A stretch of 64,000 nt of DNA from Stratiolaelaps scimitus (GCA_019614645.1 JABWDB010000002.1:10701501-10765500), one strand, 5' to 3'. Numbered from the stretch's first letter, positions 47,610-60,921 are shown. The notes: generated by a model from the sequence alone, not told the origin. Numbers and translations: made by a program.

Positions 47610-48339
47610 CGCGGCCGAGCGGTGCGCAAACGCGAATCGTACACATAGCGAACGTACCACCGTCGGTTACACCGTAAACCGTCCTGTATAACGTACATGT
47701 ACATAGGTCGAGAATGTGCAGTTGTTGTTGTCTGGCCCTGTTGTCCACAAGGTAGCAGGACGCAGGACACGGTGCTGCACGACAACGTACCTGTGAACAA
47801 CTAAGCAGCCGGAACAGCAGTTGCAGCAGAAGACATCATAGAGAAACACGCACATGCAATGGGAAACTGGCAAAACTGGGACCGTGGAACAGACAGTAGC
47901 CGCAGCAGCGCTGGTATGCTCGCGCCATATGTCTTGCGGCAGCAGTGGGAGCGGCCATCATTGCGTGACATCTTTCGGAAATGCAGACACTCATCCTCGA
48001 CTACAGCGCCAGTAACAGCAATAGCAGCAGCAGTAGGGGGACCTCGTGGGCTGGCCTGGCGTGGCGTCGTGTCCTTATATGGCCCAAGATGGCTTACTAC
48101 CACCACAACAGCTATCTAAATGAGACATTTGCTTGTTAGAAGTCTGGGCCGCCAGCAGCAGTGACAGCGGTAGCAGCATTCGCCCTTCCGTGTCGTCGTT
48201 GTCGTCGTCAACTAGATGGGAAGAGGTGGACGAGGGTGCTGAGAAGCACTGAGTGACACGGGGGTAGCGGAGGCGGGGAGTTTCCAGAAGCGTTGACAGC
48301 CTCGTGGCGCCATTCGGTGCCTAAGCCTATTATGGATTT

Positions 48340-49830
48340 TTCTGTTCTGCACATAGGGGTTCCATCCTGTGGATTATATGGACATACGATGTGTTGTACG
48401 TAAATCTACTGGGTGCACGAGCGTCTAGGCTGTAATGAATGGAAAATGCTGCAAGTATGTGTGCAACTTTCGCTGTGAACCGAACCCCGAATATTGGCCT
48501 CAAGTGACGCGCAACTGTAGAGCTACGTTTCTGCTGTGAATACAGACGTTCTTCGTATACCTGTTGACCGACACGTGGTTCTCTTGAACCTGTCCGCTGT
48601 AAATTTCAAGCACCAGTTCGCGGGCACTCGCTAGCCGACTGATGGCCAGCAAGCGGGCAACTTCCCACAGAAAACATATCCGGCTTCTTCAAGTGGACCA
48701 CCATTTCGAACGAAGAAAGGTTTCCTTCAGTCATGTTGCTAGCTTGCTTGGTTGGTGTCTAGCTTCAGGAAAGGGGTTCTGTCTGGATTGGCAGGAGAAA
48801 GACTCGGAACGTAAAGCAGCGGGGGCTGCTAGGGCACAGAGGGGAAAAGTGGTAGAGAGGGAGGGTTGGATGAGTGCCAGATGTTTGCATTCCCGCAGAA
48901 GTAATTCGAAAAGGAATAGAGTACAGCACCGCAAGAGGAAAACACGGTGGTACAATTCTCAGTGAGTACTCAGTCACCGGGAGGCTTGAGGGGTAGACGG
49001 GGGCACTACACTTGGCCCTCGAACATGACTATGTGGTGCTGTCCTTGTGACAGAAGAACTGCGAACGGTAGGCTCTGTAACCGACAAGGGCGGTCGGACA
49101 AGGCTGGTACTACTAATCCAACTAGGGTATGGTATATACAGAACACTAGAGCTGATCGTGGAGAGTAAAGTTTCCCTTAGTTTCCCTATGAGTTTAGAGG
49201 GTCAGCAGTTGTTGACGATGACGAAACGAGAAACCACTTGGGTTGTTCATATCAACAGCTCCGCTTGTTAGTTCTGACATTCACCCAATTTGTACGATAC
49301 TATTATGTAAGCAGGCCGGAATTATCCTCGTTGGTGTAGTTCAGCTGTCTGGTAAAGATGCTGGAAAATTGAATTAAGGCACCTGTCAGAAACCTTCCAC
49401 CCGCTAGATGCGTTGAATAATTGCAAGGCCGTTGAAAGTAGATTTCCTTCAATTTTAACTATGTTTGGATGCGTTTCGTCGACTCCGAAAGTATAATGGG
49501 TTCAAAAGATCATCAAGAGTGACCTTGTTGTTCCCAGAAAAAGGCAATTGAAGAAGAAGAGCTATTTTACACACCACACCCTCCTAATCATGATACCGAA
49601 AGATAGGCTGTCTGTGCACATGTACTTCATTCAAGTAAACAGGATCTTACTATTATATTTCAGTGCCAGTAGGTTGACTTGCAAATTTCAGTATCACATC
49701 GTTGTCATCTGTAACAGTGGACGGCCCACACATCATATAATATATGAGACATGCTATGAACGCTGCGCCATGAACCTATCGGCAAATCGGTGTCTCTTCA
49801 TGTCCACCGGCACGCGAATATCTCTTTACC
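48340..49830. other. Mixed non-coding block
   Basis: Frames of up to 107 codons start and end here, and a 161-codon plus-strand frame (49548-50033) begins here. None shows a domain or codon pattern I can defend. Confidence 0.45.
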
Positions 49831-50597
49831 TATCTCGAAGCAGTTCCCATTCGCTGCTGCAGCGGCGGCGGCGACCGCGGCAGCACTACATATACCCCGT
49901 GGGGAAGGGGCGCATCGGTCGTCTCTCGGCATTGCACGTCCCCGCACCTAAAACTCCTACACATCAAAACCAGCATCAAAATGAGGAGCGGGACATTTCG
50001 AGGGGGCCGAGTCAAGTCGAGAGAGCCACCTAGCCGGCCAGTCAGCCAGCACTCAGGAGTAGGACGCTACGAGTGTGAGGGTGAGCAAGGTGAACGATGT
50101 GGCACGACCGTGTTCGATATTAAAAGTTGGAAACGATCCTAACATCTGCTTCGGGTCCACGGGAAGGCGGATCCCTAGATCAGGATCCGGCTCCGGACAC
50201 CGATTCCCGCCCCCTTTTCCCGTCGAAGCCACTCACATATACGGAACGAGTTCGTTCTGTGTCTGTCTGTGTGCGTGTGTGTATCTGTGTGACCACGCTT
50301 CCATACGCGTACCAGACGCACACATAACATACCTCCCTTATAGCCTTATAGTGGTGGTGGTAGTAGTACCGCGTCAGCAGGAGCCCAACCGTTCGCGTCC
50401 GGAGCGGCACTGCCGCCGCCACCACCGGCCGTGGCAGCAACCGAGACCATAAAACACTTCGGTGGCAGTTTAGTTTACGTAAGAGAGGCGCTGGCTGCCT
50501 GTGTGCCTGCCCACCCAGTCCGACACATAGTCAGCGCTCTAGCTCATCCAACGGCCTGATCGACCATTAAGCTGATAAGGAGAGGAGATCATCATCG

Positions 50598-50629
50598 GCA
50601 ACAGCAGCAGCAGCAACAACAGCAGCAAC
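50598..50629. repeat. CAG/CAA compound triplet repeat
   Basis: About 10 mixed CAG and CAA triplets. In one frame both would encode Gln, but no surrounding exon is evident. Confidence 0.85.
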
Positions 50630-50790
50630 GTGATCACCCAGCGACCCTAGCAGCAACTACAGGCAGGTGGATCACGGGCTGGACCAGCACGACGATCCAC
50701 GGCAGGGCAGTGGTGGCGGTTCCGCGGCGTAGAAGGGCAAATTTCCGGCTAGGCTGAGCTGCAAACTCCCAGGGCCAGCTCGCTGGCTCT

Positions 50791-50793
<3 letters not shown>

Positions 50794-50834
<41 letters not shown>
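50794..50834. repeat. (TA)20 microsatellite
   Basis: 41 bp of perfect TA at the edge of a GC-rich island. Confidence 0.95.
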
Positions 50835-50836
<2 letters not shown>

Positions 50837-51895
50837 CTCGTTTGACCGCTGACGGGGTGGAAAAAAATTCGACGAGAGACCTCTAACCCCGTCGCCGGTA
50901 GAACGATCCTCCCTCTTATTTGCTCTTTTGCTAGCTGTTCAGTCGGGATGCAGCGTAGATCGGTCGTGAACGAGTTCGTCAGAGGATCAGAAAGTTAGAT
51001 GGTCAGTCGGTATGTAGCAATGCGCACCAGATCGTGGCAAAGATAGTCACGCGTGAAATACAGCGAAGCCTGCATTTAACAAGGGTTGAAATCGAATGAA
51101 TTTATTTTATAATGCTTCCAGCGTGATTCCGTACAATTAACGGCAAGGGCAATTTTTCACTGGACAAATCAATTGCATTGGACATCATCACGCGATAAAA
51201 GTCTTCGGTAACGTCAACCGTGAACCCTCAATGTAACGCATATGAGTGATTGTTTCAATAGGCACCGCAGTAGCCGCTAGTTCACGTCGAAACGCTTACT
51301 TCTTCTAGGCGAATCCCGAGCCGGTGACTTTCGGCTAGTGAGGTCCATCCTTCATAGATCGCGACGGCCATCGAGCGCTATACATATATGAACGTATACA
51401 CAAAATGCTATATATTCATATAGATAATACCCAATATGGCTGTGTGACACGAAGACGCGATTCCAACCCGCTTGTATCTGTTTGCACAATCATACATTTT
51501 GCATCCAACCTTGGTTAGTCGAGGAATAATCCATCACTGATGAGGAAATACAGAATCGCAGAGATGCGCCGACAAAACGAAAATAATGAGAGACGACAGG
51601 CTGTACTCTCTCCGATATTGGGCGGCTTCTCATCGCGCACCTCGCCGATTCTCTCTTGGCCGAGGGCAACTTCAGAAAATGTTGAAGCAGTGATGACATT
51701 TCGACACTACGCAAGCAAACATTTCCATGCGAATCCATGGGCGTGCCCGGCATTTCACAAGAGAACTCGATCCGGCGCATTCATGGCTGCTCAAAGTTAG
51801 CACCTCACCATGAAAGTGATCGAGATTAACTTGAGGCTTGCTGAGGCGTAACATCGTACCGAATGCTACTGTTAGCTCATTCAAATTCTGTGAGG

Positions 51896-52255
51896 CTAAA
51901 AGTTCCTCGTACACTGCGGAACATATTCAAATATGGTAGCTCCGCCGATAGTCTGAGGTGAACCAGCTTCTTTTATCAGGGCTGCGAACGGACGTAGTAC
52001 GTACGTCTGTCCCGGGATAACATAACGCGTGTCGTTAATATATGCAACTTTCATAGGTAGCATGCTATATGCACAGGCGTATCCTTGAGTCATCTGAGCA
52101 TCGTCTGTGTTTATATATAGAACTGGACGTTCAACCACAGAGTGCATCTTGCATTTTTGGCTGCAACTGCAATCTTTTGGAGCACTTGAGGCGTTTTGCT
52201 CGGCGATACAATCTACAATATTATGTGACGTCTTACCGCGCAAACTGGCCTGAGA
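51896..52255 (-). CDS. Weak candidate: Cys-bearing frame, unknown product
   Basis: The minus-strand frame is open from 52255 to a stop at 51896. An acceptor-like TTAGTCTCAG would place an exon start at 52249. The translation includes DCSCSQKCKM and PGQTYVLRPFAALIKEAG and has seven Cys, as in an extracellular domain. I considered DEG/ENaC channels because of the Cys pattern and the Pro-Gly, but the order of the motifs does not match that family. A plus-strand frame (52069-52371) overlaps it. The length is within chance expectation. Confidence 0.12.
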   Translation of the reverse strand, partial: SQASLRGKTSHNIVDCIAEQNASSAPKDCSCSQKCKMHSVVERPVLYINTDDAQMTQGYACAYSMLPMKVAYINDTRYVIPGQTYVLRPFAALIKEAGSPQTIGGATIFEYVPQCTRNF

Positions 52256-52658
52256 CTAATGTCAAGCCAGTGAGCATGTTACATCGGGGAATTTCAGATG
52301 CGGATCTCCAATCGCTCGTCATCTCAACGGTATCGCGTTGGTATTTCGAAGCGGTAAATCAAAATGAATAAACGAAGCTAGGTTCTTAGGCAACCAAAAC
52401 GCGACACCTGTCTCGTTCCAATTCATTCGACAACACTAAATCGAATCCACATCAGCGCCCATTACGACATATATGGAAATATATGGTGTCGTTCCAATGA
52501 TACATTCATGTTTACAAATGACTTTATTCCCAATTTCTGATAATATATCCACAACGTTCCTCATTGCGTTCCGTGCGTGTGTGCTCGAAAGTATTTTACC
52601 CCCGGAACATGAAGATATTGCCGAGTCCTTCCAATAACATTTCCATTACCTATACAAT

Positions 52659-52677
52659 ATATTATTATTATTATTAT
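52659..52677. repeat. (ATT)6 microsatellite
   Basis: Perfect ATT units. Confidence 0.85.
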
Positions 52678-52758
52678 GACAATACGAAAATTATCTATTC
52701 TACGTATCCTCTTCGAGTTGACACTACTGCAGCTCCTCGCTCATCCCGGTCGCACCGT

Positions 52759-52780
52759 AAGTAGGACATAAGTAGGACAC
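52759..52780. repeat. 11-bp tandem duplication
   Basis: AAGTAGGACAT is followed directly by AAGTAGGACAC; one base differs. Confidence 0.85.
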
Positions 52781-55106
52781 ATTCGCTTTCATGCTCAGCT
52801 GACGATGTGTCAGGTGGCTCGGCCCTTGTCCTCTTCCGTCATGTGGCGTGCTCTGCGACCGGCCAAACAAGCGACGAACGAGTTGCAACCGACAGCTGCT
52901 CATCTCGCTGCTATGTCTGGCTTGCTGGCTTCGGCAGTGCCGTCATCGCCACCATTGTCATCGTCGTTGCTGCTCTCCCATTCGTCGTGTGGGCAACCTG
53001 AGCCTACATGATTAACTTGCTCTTTCGTGTGTCGAATGACCTACCCGGCTGGCTAGGCCAGATGACGTTCTCACAGGCGGCCGCCGCACCAAGGTACGAC
53101 CGGCTTAGCTGGTTGACTTCGGCCTGTAATACACAGACATGTCTGAGAGCTGAACACCGCTCGCTGAACCCAGCGGAACCGAAATGTGGCGACGTCGGGA
53201 AGTCCTGTCCTGCACAGTCTGCTCAGTCGTTCGGTCGCGCCTTGATTATTGTTCCATTATAGTGTCGGTCCATTCGACTGTGATCTTTAGCGTTTGCCCT
53301 TCATTCATCGATTGCTAGCTGTGGCATTTTCCTCTATTTCGTTCGCTGCACGGGCTTGCCGGGTAATGAATGCCGGTCTTGCTTCGTCTAAGCTGATTGC
53401 GCCAGTTCCCTGGGGCCTGCTACGTCACCGCGGATACGGAACCTTGAGGTTTACCCCCATAGAGCTACAGATACATACTCAAAGGCAACCTATAGAGAAA
53501 CACTCACTCACGCACTTTGTAGCGAAGGCTCAGGATACTAACCTTAGTAGAGGGTAGTAACATCTCCTTGTGCCATGGGTGGTACTCGAGAACCAAATCA
53601 ATGGCATGGTGAACATGATACAAATGTCCAACAATTGAGTGCAACAACTGAAATCTACTCTAATTAATTTTATATATGCCGGCTGAAATTTTACCTCAAC
53701 CAAGCATTAGCAAAGTTTGTTGATGGCATAGCACAGTCACAGCTGTGCCATAGTTAGGTACTGAGTACGTCAGAAATGCACATCAACGAAAATATTGAAA
53801 TACGTAGATTTGCAGTCAAGTGGCTCTCCCGCAGCAAAGTGACTGTGCCCAATTCGGGTATAGATTATTGAAAACCGTTTGCAACGAGAAATAGGAATCT
53901 CCAACGATTAACCTCTCACGTACTTCAGTAAGCGTTGAGCTCGGCAGACGAAAATGAATACGCTCATTTGCTCAGCTTAAAGTAAGTGCAGTGATCTTCA
54001 GTAATTAGTGAGCTGAGTAAATCCTACGTATTTTTTCTCGTTTTCTTATTCAAACGAGATATCATATCTCTGTCATGTATTACAGTATTGCAAGTAGTAG
54101 TATATTATGTTCGTGTTATATAATATGTACAAGTAACAGGCACATATGGCTTCATCCTTCATATTAAAGATGGTCGTGCTCGCAGCTGAGTTAAACCTGT
54201 GCGGCGCATATGTCGGCCATAATGGGCTCCGCCTACAGGTTCTCATCTCTCTTTCATTATGAACTACGACGCCGGAATCGGCACGAGTTCACCCACTTGC
54301 AGCCATCTATAATTTTGATCGAGGGCTCGAGGCATGGCTGGATGTATGCGACGAGCTACATTTCATAAAACCAAACTGCTGTGATAGCTGTGGATACGGT
54401 TAATGCTGCTGCCTCGGCACTATGTTTCCATGAAAATCTCATACTGATGCCACCGCCAGCTTATACCACTTGGACACGCGCACTCAACCTGGACAATACA
54501 TCAGTATGGTGCACGTGACGGGTACGGTTCGCCCAACCGGGACTACTGGCTTGCGGGGGCCGGGGGTCGTTGTAGTTCATCCTTGAAGCTAAGTTCTATC
54601 CAGGGATGGGGTTCGGAACTGCAATATTTAACCGACACGAAAAGTTGCATTTCCTTACCGAACACGACCCGATGGCAATTATAACTTTTGGCGCGTGCAA
54701 ATCACACCACGCAGCACGAGCTTGTGTGATTATCGAGCCACTATAAGTACGCTACATCCACCTGCGCATAATAACAATAATAGTAATACGAACGCCATAA
54801 TATGTAAATACAAGTATACAGGACCGTTCTATTGAGAGATTGTAGAAACAGCCCTGTGTTGCTTGATTTGCATGTCTGAAACCTTAGCATCGATTAAGAG
54901 GCACACCACGGGCTACAACCTGGAGACTTTGGCTCGGTGGTTCCACCAAGGGCGAGAAGCCGTGCGTAAAAGGCGTCAGGGATCGCAGTTTAGAATTTTT
55001 GTTCGCTCTCGTAGAACCCGTAAATATCTGCGCGTGCGTTGATTAAGCATCTTCGAAACAGATCCCTTGGGTTACAAAAGCGGTTTGCCTTTCTGCGGGG
55101 TAGCGT

Positions 55107-55118
55107 GGGGGGGGGGGG
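55107..55118. repeat. G12 homopolymer
   Basis: Twelve consecutive G. Similar runs lie at 4054-4063 and 12001-12011. Confidence 0.9.
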
Positions 55119-55799
55119 TACTTTTACGCAATTCGCGTAGTAAATCTGATCGGCCTTGCGTATTTATGTGGTGGAGCCGAGATGCTTATCTTGTGCGTTT
55201 GTCTGGTCAGTAGAATCGGAATTGTCGGATTGGGCTACAGCGCCTGACGCTCCAGTTTGATGGCTTGGTACTATTGTTCCGTTGTCTCATTCGATAAACA
55301 CACTTGGATTTTTAACTCCCCCAGTACAATAGGCAATAATCTGGCCCAAGGAAAAAATGCATGAAAAAGTGTACAATAAACCCCGATAACTATATTCTTT
55401 TGAAAAATCTTTGGCTCAACAAACGACACCACTGAACAAGATTCCACCACTGTGGTATGATTACGATACTTTGGGAACCGATACGCTCGATTCAATTTCA
55501 GATAATGGTCACTATGGTACGTCCGCAGCAACAGGGAACGTCGGTCTCGGCTGGCGTTTGTCTGCGTAAAATTCTTACATTGTAACGAGTTCTTTGCTTG
55601 CAACAGCCGACTGGTAGAGAAACTAGAGTGGTACATCGTTCGTCCATTGTATTGGGCGTATTGCACAAACAGACCCTGTATAGGCTAAGGGTTTTCTCGG
55701 TATAGCTATGTTGGTTAAGGTGGCCCAGTAGTGGTTCTGAAGTAGGAGCTTCTGAGAAGACCAACGTTCAGTGCATCAAGCCTACTCGCCTTGTACGAG

Positions 55800-57400
55800 C
55801 TCCGAAACAGTAGTCGGTGTTGTAGCTGATCGCCACGACGATGTTGTGTGTGGAGCGACGTTATTTTTGTTTTACTCGGCTCCACGTGCCGAAATCGCAT
55901 GTGGATGCACTGGCCCTCCCAGGCGTAATTGCGTTACTCAAACTTTCACACAAAGTGGAAAAGCCATTGTTGCTCTATTGCCAGCCGAGTTGAGTTTGTT
56001 TTAGACGGCGAGAATTGCATGATATTTAATCGACCAGGCGGTGGACTTGCATGGAGTTTCCTATTTACGCGCCACTTCCTCACCATAGTGGCCGCGTGGA
56101 CCCCTGACCACCACCACTCGCTCTGTTCGTACAACAATTGCACTGCTAATAGCACCGAGGGTGGCAAGTAGCCGAACATGCACCTCCGGCGACACCGAGT
56201 TCGCGCTGAAACAATGCCCCAGCGACGCTACATTGCATGATGCTGGATTAGCGGAGCTTCCGTCGTGCACGAGAAATAAGTGTCTGATAGGCCCCCCGAG
56301 CTCTGATCAGTGGGTGTATGTGGCATACGTTTTGGCATGCCTATGTGCGAGTGTCCATATGCATTGATGAGTCGCCTGTTGGACAAGGTTGCAGCTCTGC
56401 GTGGCGACTAGAATCCATAATATTTGCTAGTTTTGTTTAGATCAATCTCGCCTTTGTCGAAGATCGGGGTGCAGTGAATGCTGTTAATCCGGCCGATCCC
56501 ATGGCTACGTTGGCGTATAGCTGGAATTTTCTGTTAGAGGTATTCTATTCTAAGTAGCGGCCCTCGCAGCTCTTCGTTCGTTTGTATGCTGGCTCACAAG
56601 TGAAGAGCATTTAAGGTGCATGTGGCCGATGCGATAGACGCCACCAGCTTGTGTGTCGACGAGCATTGGGTAGAGCACAACGGACTCACGGGATCACCTC
56701 ATGGCTAGGAGTCAACAACAAGCCATGGATAAACAAGCAACCGAGGCCAAAGCGATCTCTTTTTGCTGTGGCCTAGACGGACGGGTTGATGCGGCACAAC
56801 GTTGAGGCTAGTTTGTGCCGCTTGCGACTCTGGAACTTGTGTTTGCAGCAGTCGTGGCTGGCGCGCTGGTGTCTGCTACTAATTAGCTAATATTATTATT
56901 CATTAGCGTCGTCAGGCCAAGGCGCGCTAAGAGAGAAGAGTGAGAGTAGTCGTAGCGTTAGTGATCTGATGTAATACGAAGTGAAGTGCTTGAAAGACCA
57001 GCGGCAATATAGAATCGAACACAAACCTCATCTTGTTATTACTAGCCCCCAGCATTGTTATCCAGCAATGCTAACCAGCTGTCATCTCTCTCTCTCCCTC
57101 TCTCTCTTGACGATCATCCCAATCTCGTTTATTCTAGCTTATCGCATTTTTGCTTTTGTCAGTTGCTGTTCTGCTTCCCGAGAGCAATTTTGCCTCCCGT
57201 CGGGGGCTGGTCCCAGCTCAACTCAGGCTCTTTCCATTGTGCGGCGTGGCCGGCCATGTTCCACTGGACGGTATCGCATGCGAAACTGCAGGCGACCTAG
57301 CGAACAACTGGATGCCGATCGACGTCAGCCGTCGCCTCGTCTGCGTGTGTAGTCCTCGTGGTCGGGTCTGATCATCTCGTATTTATCGTGAGTGGGTGAC
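55800..57400. other. Mixed non-coding block
   Basis: Frames of 123 codons or less, overlapping, with no domain. No gene was recognised. Confidence 0.45.
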
Positions 57401-57961
57401 TTTCAGATCCGTGCGAATTAGAAATAGCCACCTGATAGAAGTGCTGCAGCATTGAACGCCTTAAATTTCGACTGTCACTCAAGCAGCGGCACGGGAAAAT
57501 AAAATGTACAGTAAATGACGTACACTCTCTATATTTAATCACTCATGTTGAATAGGTCTGCGCAAACGAGACATGGGAGAAAAATATATTCAATAACCTA
57601 TTAGTTAACTAAACACAGCGAAGGTATCATGTGTTTACATAATTCCCGCCAACTAATAGAGGGATAGTCTAGCCTCATAAACCGCAGCAAATATTCGATC
57701 AAATCTTGCATGTTTAAAACAATTTGTAATTGAACTTGGTTGCGGTTAAACATCGTCAGCAGTTTCAGAATGCAACGCTGTTTTTTGCTCAGCTGAAATG
57801 TTCGCAATAAAACGGTGTTCAAGAGTATCCTGATCATTCAAGCATATATTTAATTTGTTTAAGAAGAACGCACCTCGGGAAGCAGCCACAACTCTCGAAA
57901 TCGATCGCGATTATTCTTATGGAAAAATAAGTGGTATGGTATAAGAGCAGCTATATAAATA

Positions 57962-58037
57962 AGATCAACTCATCATACAACACTAATTATTGTGTATATT
58001 AAGGCACACAATAATATTCACTTCAGATCAACTCATC
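57962..58037. repeat. 13-bp direct repeats flanking a 10-bp hairpin
   Basis: AGATCAACTCATC is repeated exactly 63 bp apart. Between the copies, ATTATTGTGT (57986-57995) pairs with ACACAATAAT (58006-58015). This could be a tiny foldback insertion with an unusually long duplication, or a decayed tandem repeat. Confidence 0.55.
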
Positions 58038-58276
58038 TGGATCGACACTCCTATTGGAGTTAAATAATGAACAACAATATTGTGTCATCACTCCATCTAA
58101 TATCCTGATAACTAACCCCCTAATTACTAGATACTCTATTCCATATCCACTCACCGAGATAAGACACTAAGCGTCCATGTACTGCTCATGCTAATGTCAA
58201 AACAAAGCCCTCGTTTGATAATATCACCATCCAGCTCGCATACACATTGTCCACCATTTCAATCTAGCCAGAAGAA

Positions 58277-58281
<5 letters not shown>

Positions 58282-58329
<48 letters not shown>
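58282..58329. repeat. (TA)24 microsatellite
   Basis: 48 bp of perfect TA. Confidence 0.95.
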
Positions 58330-58331
<2 letters not shown>

Positions 58332-60529
58332 TTTTATATTGTTTTGTTATTGCTAGTATTCTGTTTCGGCTCACATCCCGTGACGAAACCGGGCCGCTCC
58401 TACTTTTGCTAATATTTAAAGTTGAACTCACTTGAATGATATTAGACGTCGCATCATCCCCTCCATGATGTTCGAGCAAACAGGAGAGAACGATTTCAAA
58501 ACACGATGTGTTCGCACACAAAACAGATGCATGTCCCCTGCGGCTGCTGCTATCCTCTATATCTATGCATGGTGGTTGGTACGGACGAACGAATTGCGGC
58601 AAACTTCCACGCACTCAGGGCGTAGTTTATCTCGAACACTAAACCATTACCATTATTGCATTGCTTCTTCATGAGTCTTCGTCTCCTTGTTTTTCTTCCG
58701 AAACACGACAAACGAAGTCGTTGTTGTCTGCTACTTTGTCGCGTCGCGCCAAATGATGCGGCTGCTGCCATGCAATTTCGCAATGGCCTTGTCCATCTCC
58801 AACAAGTGTAGCTTAAGGCGAGCGGGAGCCGGCGTGTTTGCTTTCGTAGGCAGCGCGTAGACCGCACGACATACAAAGTTAACCTCCTTTGACATGCCGG
58901 CCGATTCGGCGTCTTCGTGTGCGCGTGCGTGTATATGCGATACCCATCGATGGGTAGACAGATAGATAGACAGGTGCACAGAAGACCAAGACCGAGGTCG
59001 AAACAGCGCCAACCCCCCTCCGTCCTCCCTCGAGAGATAATGTCCTCCTTCGCAAGCTGCCTATGTATTGTTCATGTCGTGTGAAGCTGTACATATATCG
59101 AAATGCTAACGTTTCTGATTGCCGGCATTATAATGGAAGATGTACATTAATAGAGTTTGCTCTGGTCAGTACAAAATCTCTCACAAGAACTCGATTTGGC
59201 TACAGCTATCCTGCAGCAGCGTCCATGAGAGTCTGCCGGAGGGAAGCTCATTTCGATTTGGAGAGCTGCGAACGAAAATGGACGAATGATATGTATGAAG
59301 GCGGACACATCCAAGCTCAATTGTGAAATGCATTGACTGCGCAACAAAACATTCTGTGGGAGCTGAAAATAGTGAAGGTCGCCATTGGGTTCGTTTACCT
59401 CACACTCTTCAAGTGTCCGACGTGTCTTTCAGAGGGTGCGACCAGCCTGCTTGGTGCGTGATTTGTGATCTCAGCTGTGATCGCGAGCCTGCCACGTGCC
59501 TTGCTGAGGGCTTTATCATCAGTTCGTTTTTCCATAGCGCAATAATCGTCGCTCTTTGAAACGGAAACTGACTCCAGTATAACGGCGCAAGCTAGCGTGA
59601 ACCCGCTGTCCTGAACTAAAGCTAAACTAGGCTATAACTAGGCAAGTCCACTGCCCGCGGCCAGTCGAAGGACGTGCTGCCAACCGTCGTCCCAAGTGGT
59701 GGGACTAAATATAGGCTCACTTAATGAGCTATACTTGGTGATGTCTCAAGATAAGTGTTGGACATGCGTAGTGTCCGGTAGTGGCGGGCGCACGGGGACA
59801 CAAGCTAGGGTGTCGAAGAAACAGAGCCCTGGGGAAGGGCGGATTAATATCCTCCAAAACATACACGGTCTCATTTTCAATTAGTTAGTTACACGTGTAA
59901 ACACCCTAGTACTCATCCACACAGGAACATACGGTGCTCACATCGAGTAGTAGCAGCTGGAGTGGTACGTCAAGATAAATATAAGATATCAGGGTAGATA
60001 GACGCAGACATGCACTAACCGAGCAGCACACCATAGTCCTACTCTAGGTACACTTATTATACATAACGACCGGTAGCGTCGTATTTGAATCGTTGGGCTC
60101 GATACTACTACTAGTGAACCCATGAAGAGAACTATCGTTCGCTGGGTGTTCCCACGTCTATAAGTGGTATTCGAAGTTCGAAAATAGAAGAGATTGTGGA
60201 ATTTTTCACCTTTATCGTGATTCTGCTAAGAAATAGTCTCACCAGTCAGTTAGCTGCTGCTTATGACTGAAGTTCAGCGGTTGAATTCGTCTCATAGTTT
60301 TGAGTACAGATGATGGCTCGTATGCTACGCGAATTCATTACTCGTTACCACTAAGTCTATTTGACGACGACAACTCCGAATAGTTGCAAACGACGCATGT
60401 AATATTTCGACAAGCTTCATGGCCACTCTTTGTCGGTCACAACTCAATATTTATCACACTAATTAAGCTGTCCACCACCACATCTAACCTCAAAATAGTT
60501 ATTGAAAAAAGTTTGTTTGTTTTTCACAG

Positions 60530-60662
60530 CGGCTCGATTATTGTAGAAGTTGGCTTGAACCGATGGGATCGTTGGCAAGTATACACAACTGACCTTTGCT
60601 ATATGCATGAACAACTGAAAGCTTGGCTCTCCAATCGCGCCAGGCGGCTGATGTGCGATGCT
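60530..60662 (+). CDS. Weak candidate internal exon, unknown product
   Basis: A classic acceptor, TTTGTTTGTTTTTCACAG (AG at 60528-60529), precedes an open frame that reaches a good donor, GCT|GTATGTG at 60663. The 133-nt exon would encode 44 residues starting GSIIVEVGLNRWDRWQ. It is rich in Trp, Arg and Cys, and I recognise no family. The frame stays open on both sides (60384-60773), so the splice sites, not the frame limits, define the exon. A minus-strand frame overlaps. Of the coding candidates in this window, this one has the best acceptor. Confidence 0.2.
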
Positions 60663-60921
60663 GTATGTGAGCCAACTGCACCACACATGTGCACTTTGGC
60701 GCATATTACCCAGATTAATGACTATCATAAAGCAGCGCCTTTGTCAGTTCACTATAGGTTTTTGCATTTTTGACATTAAAATAATGTTTCACAAACGTGT
60801 TGTTTTCAGTTTGATATTTCCTCGTTATACCGAGCGTACTCAGAAAAATAATCAAGAGCCCTCGTTGAAATTTTCCTTACAGGCTGATGGCTTGTGAGGC
60901 TCTGACCAAGAGTCCAGTCCG

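Larger units (their letters stand above)
45400..48340. other. GC-rich island
   Basis: CpG-rich sequence with CATA, GATA and CGG repeats and overlapping frames of up to 144 codons without domains. AT-rich sequence interrupts it at about 46.1-46.7 kb. No gene was recognised. Confidence 0.45.
49830..51000. other. GC-rich island with CAG run and long TA tract
   Basis: CpG- and CAG-rich DNA with a CAG/CAA run (50598-50629) and a 41-bp TA microsatellite. The CAG/CAA run is translatable as poly-Gln, but the frame has no supported start or splice context. Confidence 0.45.
51000..55800. other. AT-leaning block
   Basis: No assignable gene. It contains overlapping open frames on both strands at 51.5-52.4 kb, an 11-bp tandem duplication at 52759-52780, an ATT microsatellite and a G12 run (55107-55118). 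A 131-codon minus-strand frame at 55271-55666 has no known domain. Confidence 0.45.
57400..58600. other. AT-rich block
   Basis: Contains a direct repeat AGATCAACTCATC (57962-57974 and 58025-58037) enclosing an inverted repeat, and the longest TA microsatellite of the window. Confidence 0.5.

Noticed and set aside
49345..49360. CTGTCTGGTAAAGATG resembling the 3' part of miR-8/miR-200
   Set aside because: The seed region does not match, and no complementary arm lies upstream to form a hairpin.
50938..50975. Possible core promoter: TTCAGTC initiator with a downstream GGTCGT
   Set aside because: The DPE-like hexamer sits at about +22, not +28, so the required spacing fails; no transcript evidence.
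51896..52255. DEG/ENaC channel fragment for the Cys-bearing minus-strand frame
   Set aside because: The Cys cluster comes before the Pro-Gly stretch, the reverse of the family order, and no transmembrane segment follows.
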